A stretch of DNA of 5,593 bases, from contig SXRI01000307.1 in NCBI GenBank assembly GCA_005793615.1, forward strand, positions 1 through 5,593, written 5' to 3'. Below are positions 1 to 5,565 of this stretch, piece after piece. The position numbers and the translations under genes were made by a program. A model generated the notes under the pieces. The model searched no databases, was not told where the DNA came from, and was given only the letters and a program-made list of their open reading frames with translations. The DNA comes from Bdellovibrionales bacterium (lineage in GTDB: Bacteria > Bdellovibrionota > Bdellovibrionia > Bdellovibrionales > JAMPXM01). Within the stretch, counting starts at the first letter, position 1; the number at the start of each line of letters is the position of its first letter.

Positions 1-28
1 ACAGTCAAATCAACAGTCAAATCAACAG
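1..28. repeat. 12-bp in-frame tandem repeat in the 5' part of argC
   Basis: The unit CAGTCAAATCAA occurs twice perfectly (2-13, 14-25), and the period of 12 holds over all of 1-28, so it may continue left of the window. Because 12 is a multiple of 3, the repeat encodes the tetrapeptide QSNQ over and over without breaking the frame. A degenerate piece, CAACAGTC, follows at 35-42. It encodes the low-complexity N-terminal stretch of ArgC; copy number could vary by slippage. Confidence 0.85.
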
Positions 29-1207
29 GCCGCTCAACAGTCCGAGGCGGCGAGCAAAACACAGCTCGGCTCGAAAGAAAAGCTTTCGGTTGCGATTGTT
101 GGCGCGCGCGGTTACTCGGGCCTTGAGTTGGCACGTCTTCTACTCACGCACCCCGCGTTCCAACTCACTGCAATTTCTGCTAATTCGGCCTTTAAACTCA
201 GTGATGAGCTGCCTCTTCCTGGAGCTGAGGCCGTAGCATTTTTACATCTAGAGCAAATGCTTCAGAATCAATCCTACGCGGCAGTATTTTTGGCGACCCC
301 TGCCGAGACATCTCTTGAGCTTGCGCCAAAGTTTTTGCGCCATGGTGCTCATGTGATTGACTTGAGTGGCGCTTATCGCCTGAAGAGTGGCGGTGTTGAG
401 GCCTATGCTCAATGGTACAAGATGAAGCACGTGCACGCCGATTGGCTTGCGCATGCGGAGTATGGCTTGCAACCATGGAGTAAAGCGCCGGTAGCGGCGC
501 AACCGTCGGCACCGCGGTTGATCGCGAATCCTGGATGTTATGCCAGCGCTTGTTTGCTCGCGCTGATTCCGCTTTTGCGAATGGGTTTCATTGATCCTGG
601 GCAAGTGGTCATCGATGCAAAGTCGGGTGCCAGTGGCGCGGGCCGTAAAGCCAGCGAGGACTTTCTCTTTACCGAAGTGGCCGATGATTGCCGTCCGTAC
701 AAAGTGGGAGAGCATCAACATACGCCTGAAATCATCGAGGCCGTGCAAATGTTCGCGGCAAATGGCGGCGTTGATCTAGAGCGGTTCGCGCCTGCTTTCA
801 CGACACATCTTTTGCCGATTCGCCGGGGGATTATCGCCAGCATTTATGCCGGCTTTAACAGCGGCGTGAGTGCCGGTAAAAGCGATGCTGAGCTTGAGTC
901 AATGGTTGCATTGAGCTTTAGTGAGTTCTACCGCAATTACCCTTTGATTCGTTTCGCGCAAATGAACGAAGGGCCGGCAAAGGCGCTTCTTTCGCTCCGC
1001 TCGGTGGCAGCTACCCCTTATACCAATTTGGTTTTCAAGGTGAAGGACGGCCGACTGTATCTTTTCTCGCTTCTTGACAATCTCCTGAAGGGCGCAGCGT
1101 CGCAAGCTGTGGAAAACTTGAATTCAATTTATTCGCTGCCACTCGAAACCGGCTTGTGCCCGGCAAATTCAGTGAAGGCCTTAGTTAATGAAATGGAGGT
1201 CGTATGA
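2..1207 (+). CDS. argC: N-acetyl-gamma-glutamyl-phosphate reductase, 5' partial
   Basis: Cytoplasmic NADPH-dependent enzyme reducing N-acetylglutamyl phosphate to N-acetylglutamate semialdehyde, third step of arginine synthesis. Numbering from the first full codon at position 2 (401 residues visible), the nucleotide-binding loop GARGYSG is at about 34-40, the catalytic cysteine in NPGCYAS is residue 179 (codon 536-538), followed by KSGASGAGR, the active-site histidine motif GEHQHTPEI (codons from 707), HLLPIRRGI, and the C-terminal DNLLKGAASQAVENLN. The frame is open to the left edge and has no ATG, GTG or TTG before the TTG at 128; starting there would delete the dinucleotide-binding loop, so the true start lies outside the window. 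The first 27 visible residues are Gln/Ser/Asn/Ala-rich and precede the usual ArgC start, making the protein longer than the usual 310-350 residues. The TGA stop overlaps the argJ ATG by 4 nt. Family assignment is secure; the nature of the N-terminus is not. Confidence 0.96.
   Translation, partial: QSNQQSNQQAAQQSEAASKTQLGSKEKLSVAIVGARGYSGLELARLLLTHPAFQLTAISANSAFKLSDELPLPGAEAVAFLHLEQMLQNQSYAAVFLATPAETSLELAPKFLRHGAHVIDLSGAYRLKSGGVEAYAQWYKMKHVHADWLAHAEYGLQPWSKAPVAAQPSAPRLIANPGCYASACLLALIPLLRMGFIDPGQVVIDAKSGASGAGRKASEDFLFTEVADDCRPYKVGEHQHTPEIIEAVQMFAANGGVDLERFAPAFTTHLLPIRRGIIASIYAGFNSGVSAGKSDAELESMVALSFSEFYRNYPLIRFAQMNEGPAKALLSLRSVAATPYTNLVFKVKDGRLYLFSLLDNLLKGAASQAVENLNSIYSLPLETGLCPANSVKALVNEMEVV
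1195..1199 (+). promoter_or_regulatory. Shine-Dalgarno site of argJ
   Basis: GGAGG lies only 4 nt before the ATG at 1204, inside the end of argC. The strong match supports that ATG as the argJ start; the spacer is shorter than the usual 5-9 nt. Confidence 0.65.
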
Positions 1208-2403
1208 CCCCTGGACCTGGAATCGCAAGAACGCAACTTCCCGCAGGCTTCACCGCAGGTGGAATTAACAGTGGTGTGCGCCGCTATCGTCCGGATCTTG
1301 GAATCATCGTCTCTGATCGCCCGGCCGTCACGGCTGCTGTTTATACTCAAAGTCAATGTCGCGGGGCTCATGTTGAGTACTGTCAGGAGATTTTACCTTC
1401 ATCGGAGATCATGGCGATCGTGACCAATAGTGGTCAAGCAAACGCCGCCACCGGTGTCGAGGGTAAAGTCAATAATCGCAGCATGGCGTTCGCGGCGGCG
1501 ATGGAGATCGGTTGCTTTCCACGGCAAATCCTGACGGCTTCGACTGGCGTGATCGGTGCTCAGTTGGAGATCGAAAAAATTCAAACGGCGATGCCCGAAC
1601 TTTGTGAAAATGCCACCGATGCCGCCGAGGATTTCGCGCTCGCGATCCTGACAACTGATCTGGTGCCAAAGACCGTGACCACTGTCGTCGAGTTGACGGA
1701 TGGCCCCGTGCGCATCACCGGTATTTGTAAAGGTTCGGGAATGATCCATCCCAACATGGCTACGATGCTGGGTTATCTTCTCACTGATGCGATTTTGCCA
1801 GTGGAGTCAGTACAGAAGATTTTGAAGAAGGCGGTCGATGTCAGCTTTAACATGATCAGCGTCGACGGTGACTCTTCGCCAAACGACACTGTTTTCTTGA
1901 TGGCCAATGGCGCTAGTGGTGTCGGGGTTAATACCTATACTGACTTCGAGGTTCTCGAGCGCGCATTCATTGATGTTGCCAAGATTTTGGCGCAATCGAT
2001 TGCGATCGACGGCGAGGGTGCCACTAAGCTTGTCGAAGTTTCGCTTTCTGGCGCGCCCGATGACGAGTTGGCCAAGCGTGCGGCCCGCGGGTTGACCGTG
2101 AGCCCGCTCTTGAAGTCGGCGATTCATGGCGCTGACCCTAACTGGGGCCGAATCTTGGCGCGTTTGGGTGCCGAGCAAGTGCCGGCCTATTGCCTCGAGC
2201 AAATGACTTTGTCGATTCAAGGGCAGATGATTTTCAGTAACGGCCGCCCGGCGCAGTTTGAGGCGGGCGAGCTTCGTAATAAACTTAAGACACATAAAGT
2301 TTGCATCGAAATTGATTTGCGTTCAGGTACCGGCGCCGCTACGGCTTGGGGCTGTGATCTTTCGCGCAAATACGTCGACATCAATGCGGAATACACAACG
2401 TGA
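1204..2403 (+). CDS. argJ: Bifunctional glutamate N-acetyltransferase / amino-acid acetyltransferase (ornithine acetyltransferase)
   Basis: Transfers acetyl from N-acetylornithine to glutamate, giving ornithine and N-acetylglutamate (cyclic pathway); many members also use acetyl-CoA to make N-acetylglutamate. The 399-residue length is typical. Visible hallmarks are the oxyanion-hole pair Thr114-Gly115 in STGVIG, the autoproteolysis site KGSGMIHPNMATMLG with cleavage expected between Ala186 and the nucleophile Thr187 (codon 1762-1764), GADPNWGRI at 309-317, and the family C-terminus AWGCDLSRKYVDINAEYTT. All catalytic elements are intact, so the precursor should self-cleave into alpha (1-186) and beta (187-399) chains. 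Start ATG overlaps the argC stop as ATGA, and its own stop overlaps the argB GTG as GTGA. Whether it is mono- or bifunctional cannot be read from sequence; a gene for N-acetylglutamate synthase is not in the window. Confidence 0.97.
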   Translation: MTPGPGIARTQLPAGFTAGGINSGVRRYRPDLGIIVSDRPAVTAAVYTQSQCRGAHVEYCQEILPSSEIMAIVTNSGQANAATGVEGKVNNRSMAFAAAMEIGCFPRQILTASTGVIGAQLEIEKIQTAMPELCENATDAAEDFALAILTTDLVPKTVTTVVELTDGPVRITGICKGSGMIHPNMATMLGYLLTDAILPVESVQKILKKAVDVSFNMISVDGDSSPNDTVFLMANGASGVGVNTYTDFEVLERAFIDVAKILAQSIAIDGEGATKLVEVSLSGAPDDELAKRAARGLTVSPLLKSAIHGADPNWGRILARLGAEQVPAYCLEQMTLSIQGQMIFSNGRPAQFEAGELRNKLKTHKVCIEIDLRSGTGAATAWGCDLSRKYVDINAEYTT

Positions 2404-3218
2404 GTAAAGTGACTGTTGATTGGGTTATTAAACTTGGCGGGCGCGGATTGATTGATCCTGCGACGTTGGCGCTTGTCGCTAGCCAAATTGCTCAACTCAG
2501 GCAGTTAGGAATTAAGGTCGCGGTCGTTCATGGCGGTGGCCCGGCGATCAACGAAGAGCTTACCCGGCGCGGAATTTCTTGGGACTTTATCGACGGTCAG
2601 CGCGTGACCACACCCGAGATGATGGACGTGATTGAAATGGTGCTTTGCGGCTCAATGAATCGCAAAGTGGTGCGCGCGCTCCAAGCGGCCGGTGCCGATG
2701 CCGTTGGTTTCTCGGGAGTTGATGGCGGCACCCTGCAATGTTCGCAGCTCGATGAACGTTTGCAGCAAGTCGGTATGGTCGAGGTCGTCGATCCGCGCTG
2801 GATCGAGAGCATTGTTAGTGCTGGAGGGGTTCCTTGTATTGCGCCGATCGGCGGCGGTTTGAACAAAAGAGACATGACTTACAATATCAACGCTGATTGG
2901 GCGGCTGCGCGTATGGCGGCGGCATTGAAGGTCTCGACCCTCGTATTTTTGACCGATCAAGAGGGCATTCTCGGTGCAGATGGCTCAGTGTTAACGACAC
3001 TTGATGAGCACGGGCTTGAGAGTTTGATTACTGAGGAAGTCGTTAAAGGCGGAATGCTCGCGAAAACTCGCACCATTTTGCATGCTTTGCGTGCGGGCGT
3101 GTGCGATGTGCGCGTGCTCAACGCAAAAAACGGCCTTTGGGCCGGAGGCGGCACTGCTTGTCGTCTTAATCTTTCAGCAACAGAGAACCGCTCGGCGGAG
3201 GTCACATCATGGCTTTAG
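2400..3218 (+). CDS. argB: Acetylglutamate kinase
   Basis: Phosphorylates N-acetylglutamate with ATP, the second step of the pathway and substrate supplier for ArgC. The 272-residue amino-acid-kinase fold shows the phosphate-binding Lys11 in VIKLGG, the glycine loop VVHGGGPAIN (42-51), DGQRVT with Arg68, YNINAD (161-166) with catalytic Asp166, the LTDQEGIL nucleotide region, and GGMLAK with Lys222. The GTG start at 2400 is the first possible initiator after an in-frame TGA at 2355-2357, so the protein cannot be longer at its N-terminus. Only about 10 residues precede the catalytic lysine, as in arginine-insensitive E. coli-type enzymes and unlike the arginine-inhibited type with an extra N-terminal helix. 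There is no good Shine-Dalgarno (only GGA around 2388-2390), and the start overlaps the argJ stop by 4 nt, so reinitiation by ribosomes finishing argJ is likely. The stop lies 10 nt inside argF. Confidence 0.95.
   Translation: MSKVTVDWVIKLGGRGLIDPATLALVASQIAQLRQLGIKVAVVHGGGPAINEELTRRGISWDFIDGQRVTTPEMMDVIEMVLCGSMNRKVVRALQAAGADAVGFSGVDGGTLQCSQLDERLQQVGMVEVVDPRWIESIVSAGGVPCIAPIGGGLNKRDMTYNINADWAAARMAAALKVSTLVFLTDQEGILGADGSVLTTLDEHGLESLITEEVVKGGMLAKTRTILHALRAGVCDVRVLNAKNGLWAGGGTACRLNLSATENRSAEVTSWL
3197..3201 (+). promoter_or_regulatory. Shine-Dalgarno site of argF
   Basis: GGAGG is 7 nt before the ATG at 3209, an optimal spacing, and sits within the end of argB. It decides the argF start, which overlaps the argB stop by 10 nt. 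Confidence 0.75.
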
Positions 3219-4219
3219 ACCCCATCACTCAATTTTTAGCACCCTCTGAAGTCAGTCATTTTCTTTCGGGCTGTGAGCTCGGGCGTATGGAGTTACAGGC
3301 GTTAATTGATGATGCCGAAAATCTGCGAGTTGAGCGCGCTCGTCGTCGTAATGAACAGCCGCTGGTGGGGCAAACACTGGCTTTGATTTTTGAAAAGCCG
3401 AGCCTACGCACGCGCGTGAGCTTTACGGTGGCGATGTCGGAATTGGGTGGCTCGGTGATTGAGCTCAATGGTGCCTCTCTCAAGAAAGAGGAGCCCGAAG
3501 ACACCATTCGCGTTCTTGGCGGTTATTGTGACGCCGTGATGATGCGTACTTTTTCACATCAGACACTTGTGCGAATGGCATCAGTGAGTCAGATTCCGGT
3601 CATCAATGGTTTGTCGGATTTGCATCACCCCTGTCAGGCGATGGCGGATTTGTTGACCTTGAAGCAAGAGTTCGGTTCGCTGAACGGTCTGAAGCTGGCC
3701 TACATCGGTGACGGTAACAATGTTTTACATAGCCTGATGTTGCTGGCGCCGCTTCTTGGGGTTGAGCTGAGTTATGCTTGCCCGGCGGGTTATCAGCCAA
3801 ACTCCGAGATACTGGCTGAGTCAGGTACGCGAGCGGTGAGTGGTGGCACAAAGATCAATGCTTGCCTGAGACCGGAAGACGCGGTGGCGGGAGCCAATGC
3901 GGTCTACACTGACGTGTGGACCAGCATGGGGTTTGAGGAAGAGGCCAAACAGCGCGATGAGGCGTTTTCAGGGTATCAGTTGAACGAAGCCCTCTATGCA
4001 CACGCCGATAAGAATGCGATCGTGATGCATTGTTTACCAATGGTGCGCGGCAAAGAAATCTCCGATGCCATGGCCGATCATAAGAACTCGCGACTCTTTC
4101 AACAGAGCGAGAATCGTCTGCATGTGCAAAAGGCCCTGTTGAAGAAGCTTCTCGCTGCTCGCCAGTATGCATGCGATGTTCATGATTTGAATATCGAGGA
4201 GAGGTTGCAGTGGCGGTAA
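3209..4219 (+). CDS. argF: Ornithine carbamoyltransferase
   Basis: Condenses ornithine with carbamoyl phosphate to citrulline in the cytoplasm; members normally act as trimers. The 336-residue length is normal for the family. The carbamoyl-phosphate domain has FEKPSLRTRVSF (61-72; Ser65, Arg67, Thr68, Arg69), MMRTFSH (111-117) and HHPCQ (139-143). The ornithine domain has GDGNNV (167-172), DVWTSMG (235-241; the SMG loop closing on ornithine) and HCLPMVRG (274-281; Cys275). HCLPxxRG and SMG favour ornithine over N-acetyl- or N-succinylornithine as substrate, which agrees with ArgJ upstream releasing free ornithine. Departures from common versions are Leu66 where STRTR has Thr, KKEEPEDT where GRGE-type sequence is common, and Met-Val where HCLPAHRG has Ala-His. 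The last ~20 residues after KLLAA look like a loose tail. A biosynthetic role is implied by the operon. Confidence 0.94.
   Translation: MALDPITQFLAPSEVSHFLSGCELGRMELQALIDDAENLRVERARRRNEQPLVGQTLALIFEKPSLRTRVSFTVAMSELGGSVIELNGASLKKEEPEDTIRVLGGYCDAVMMRTFSHQTLVRMASVSQIPVINGLSDLHHPCQAMADLLTLKQEFGSLNGLKLAYIGDGNNVLHSLMLLAPLLGVELSYACPAGYQPNSEILAESGTRAVSGGTKINACLRPEDAVAGANAVYTDVWTSMGFEEEAKQRDEAFSGYQLNEALYAHADKNAIVMHCLPMVRGKEISDAMADHKNSRLFQQSENRLHVQKALLKKLLAARQYACDVHDLNIEERLQWR
4196..4204 (+). promoter_or_regulatory. Shine-Dalgarno site of argR
   Basis: The purine run GAGGAGAGG within the end of argF gives AGGAG 8 nt, or GAGG 5 nt, ahead of the GTG at 4210. It supports this GTG start despite the 10-nt overlap with argF. 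Confidence 0.7.
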
Positions 4220-4665
4220 CTGAATCGCAGGCCCGTCTTAGTGCACTGAGGCGGCTTCTCACGCAAGAGAAGCTGAGTACTCAGGATGAACTGCGCGAAG
4301 AGCTCAGTTCGCTTGATTTCGAGGTCACGCAAAGTACCATTTCGCGTGATCTACGTCGCATTGGTGCAGTGAAGGCGACCGATTTTTCGGGGCGTACTGT
4401 TTATCGTATGCCCTCCGATATTGAAGCTCCGGCACCTTCGGTCACGCGTCTGGCGGATATGATCACTGATATCCGTGACAACGGCGCCTTGATCGTTATT
4501 CGCACCACACCGGGTTCGGCTTCGTTGGTCGCGCGCCATATCGACCAAAGTCGTTTCTCAAAAGTGCTCGGTACCCTTGCGGGTGATGACACTGTTTTTG
4601 TGGCTCCTGCCAATGTCAGATATATTTCTCAGACTCTCGAGCAGATCAACGCTTCGTTGTCTTAA
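4210..4665 (+). CDS. argR: Arginine repressor ArgR
   Basis: Arginine-dependent DNA-binding regulator that usually acts as a hexamer and represses arginine synthesis genes at ARG boxes. At 151 residues it has the family length. The N-terminal winged helix-turn-helix spans about 5-70, with recognition segment EVTQSTISRDLRRIGAVKA (38-56; Ser42, Ser45-Arg46-Asp47). The C-terminal oligomerisation and arginine-binding domain begins near 77 and includes IVIRTTPGSASLVARHID and the signature GTLAGDDT (121-128) with the paired Asp126-Asp127 that contact arginine. Both domains are intact, so it should be a functional sensor. It is the last gene of the operon, overlapping argF by 10 nt; cotranscription with its targets would give negative autoregulation if the operon promoter, outside this window, carries an ARG box. 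The 3' end overlaps a probable terminator hairpin. Confidence 0.95.
   Translation: MAVTESQARLSALRRLLTQEKLSTQDELREELSSLDFEVTQSTISRDLRRIGAVKATDFSGRTVYRMPSDIEAPAPSVTRLADMITDIRDNGALIVIRTTPGSASLVARHIDQSRFSKVLGTLAGDDTVFVAPANVRYISQTLEQINASLS
4454..4475. repeat. 7-bp inverted repeat within argR
   Basis: CGGATAT (4454-4460) and ATATCCG (4469-4475) are perfect reverse complements around the 8-nt centre GATCACTG. Flanking GTCA (4441-4444) and TGAC (4476-4479) could add four pairs beyond a 9-nt one-sided bulge. It lies in codons for the start of the ArgR C-terminal domain. It does not match an ARG box and may be chance. Confidence 0.4.
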
Positions 4666-4682
4666 GCGTCGCGATCTTTTTT
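4643..4682 (+). terminator. Probable intrinsic terminator of the arg operon
   Basis: AGATC (4643-4647) pairs with GATCT (4673-4677), and ACGCTT (4649-4654) pairs with AAGCGT (4664-4669). A small internal loop (A versus CGC) separates the two helices, the apical loop is 9 nt, and the stem runs directly into TTTTTT (4677-4682). The argR TAA stop lies inside the hairpin. The stem is imperfect and only moderately GC-rich, but position and T-tract fit the end of the operon. Confidence 0.5.
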
Positions 4683-4811
4683 ACTGTCTGGCATTTTCAT
4701 GCTGTCATCCTTTTTCCGTTGGCACGATCAGATTGAGACAGAACCCGACCTCAGATTGGGAATTCCATAAATTTTGTTAACTTTGCGTACAATCACGCCG
4801 AATAGAAGAGC
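4666..4811. other. Intergenic region between argR and the lipoprotein gene
   Basis: These 146 nt contain the distal half of the argR terminator, a T-rich stretch with no convincing ORF, an 8-bp direct repeat TCAGATTG (4728-4735 and 4751-4758, 23 bp apart), an AT-rich block (4761-4781) including GAATTC and GTTAAC palindromes, and a candidate -10 box before the next gene. I see no small RNA or riboswitch structure. Confidence 0.6.
4788..4793 (+). promoter_or_regulatory. Candidate -10 element for the lipoprotein gene
   Basis: TACAAT differs from the sigma-70 consensus TATAAT at one position and follows an AT-rich block. No good -35 box lies 16-18 nt upstream (TTCCAT at 4763-4768 is the nearest weak candidate, at 19 nt). 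Transcription would start near 4800, leaving a leader of about 12 nt before the GTG at 4812. Confidence 0.3.
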
Positions 4812-5498
4812 GTGAAAATCTATAGATATATAAAACAATTTAGCTTTGCCGTTTTGCTCGGCAGTGTGGCCTTCGTGGGCCTCAGTGGTTGCGGAGCAAG
4901 AAAGCCTGCTGCGGTGGAAAACTCGCGGATGGCGATCACATTTCCTTCGGCCTCTCAGCTTCGCAGCATCAGTACGAAGTCGGTGTCGGCCTATGCGCAG
5001 ACCTATGACTTCAGCAAAGCCTGTTTTGCGGTCAACGTGACCGGTGCGGGAATTTCGGAAACGGTGCCGAGTGCGACCTGTGAGCTGGCGGTCGGCGTGT
5101 TTCAAGGTTTTGTTCCTCCGGGTGGAAGTATCACCATGGAGGTTCCAAACGGAACGGCTCGTCGCCTTGAAGTGATTGCCTATGCCCGTGGTAACAGCAG
5201 CGAACCATGTCCGACGGGCGCTAGTGTTAAAGGCCTCAATGTCACGCGCCTAGCAGAGGTGGGCCTGGTCGAATCTTTCGATGCGGTTAATCCCGATGTC
5301 GTGGTCGAAGTTCAGCTGAAGGTGCCGTCGCAGAACCTCGCTGAGCGCGAGAGTCTGCCGCAGAGTTGTCGCATGAATCCGCTCACACCGCTTTTGGCTT
5401 CGACCGCAATCACATTAGGTCGGGAGGTGCAAACAGGTGGCGGTTTTAAATTAGGCTCATCGTGGAATTTAGGGGAGAAAACGATATCATTTTCCTGA
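4812..5498 (+). CDS. Putative secreted lipoprotein with four conserved-looking cysteines, unknown function
   Basis: I do not recognise a named family. The 228-residue product starts with a type II signal peptide: positively charged Lys2/Arg5/Lys8, a hydrophobic run at about 11-24, and lipobox LSGC with the lipidated cysteine at 27. Residue +2 is Gly, not Asp, which in Enterobacteria would favour the outer membrane. The mature part is rich in beta-forming and small residues and has Cys71 (KACFAVNVTG), Cys90 (SATCELAVG), Cys133 (EPCPTG) and Cys186 (PQSCRMN), enough for two disulfides. A segment at about 97-126, GFVPPGGSITMEVPNG and following, looks like adjacent beta strands of a sandwich-like domain. 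The GTG start is the first possible initiator after an in-frame TAG at 4803-4805, and the signal peptide begins immediately. The upstream purines AGAAGAG (4804-4810) are a weak, very close ribosome site. It is separated from the arg operon by a terminator and is probably unrelated to it. Confidence 0.85.
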   Translation: MKIYRYIKQFSFAVLLGSVAFVGLSGCGARKPAAVENSRMAITFPSASQLRSISTKSVSAYAQTYDFSKACFAVNVTGAGISETVPSATCELAVGVFQGFVPPGGSITMEVPNGTARRLEVIAYARGNSSEPCPTGASVKGLNVTRLAEVGLVESFDAVNPDVVVEVQLKVPSQNLAERESLPQSCRMNPLTPLLASTAITLGREVQTGGGFKLGSSWNLGEKTISFS

Positions 5499-5531
5499 TG
5501 AAACGCCGTCTAGAAGAGGCATTGATAGGAA

Positions 5532-5559
5532 TTGACTGATCCTCGGTTTCAGGCATGAT
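5532..5559 (+). promoter_or_regulatory. Weak candidate promoter before the right-edge ORF
   Basis: TTGACT (5532-5537) matches the -35 consensus at 5 of 6 positions, and CATGAT (5554-5559) matches the -10 at 4 of 6, with a 16-nt spacer. A start point near 5566 would fall on the ATG of the following putative gene. Such matches arise easily by chance. Confidence 0.2.
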
Positions 5560-5565
5560 TTCGTG

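Noticed and set aside
248..748. 166-codon minus-strand ORF opposite argC
   Set aside because: It is wholly inside argC, has no recognisable motifs, and its composition is that expected of an antisense shadow.
1118..1136. TTGAATTCAA palindrome followed by TTTATTC near the argC end, resembling an ARG box
   Set aside because: It encodes the conserved ENLNSIYS segment of ArgC and only partly fits the ARG-box consensus; an operator there has no promoter to control.
128..1207. TTG at 128 as the argC start
   Set aside because: It would remove the GARGYSG dinucleotide-binding loop, which is encoded in the same open frame just upstream.
1807..2295. 162-codon minus-strand ORF opposite argJ
   Set aside because: Antisense to a well-conserved gene, with no domain or credible ribosome site.
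3855..4262. 135-codon minus-strand ORF opposite argF and argR
   Set aside because: It overlaps two intact conserved genes; the Arg/Ser/His-rich composition is typical of a shadow frame.
4577..4780. 67-codon plus-strand ORF across the argR end and intergenic region
   Set aside because: It begins out of frame inside argR, runs through the probable terminator, and shows no motif or ribosome site.
4728..5105. 125-codon minus-strand ORF opposite the lipoprotein gene
   Set aside because: The plus frame has a clear signal peptide and lipobox; the reverse frame is Arg/His-rich without features.
5498..5539. Short ORF starting with ATG overlapping the lipoprotein stop (13 codons, MKRRLEEALIGID)
   Set aside because: Too short and without a ribosome site; the stop/start overlap is likely coincidental.
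5494..5553. Potential stem between CCTG/AAAC after the lipoprotein gene and GTTTCAGG as a terminator
   Set aside because: The pairing needs a 3-nt bulge and a very long loop, and no T-tract follows.
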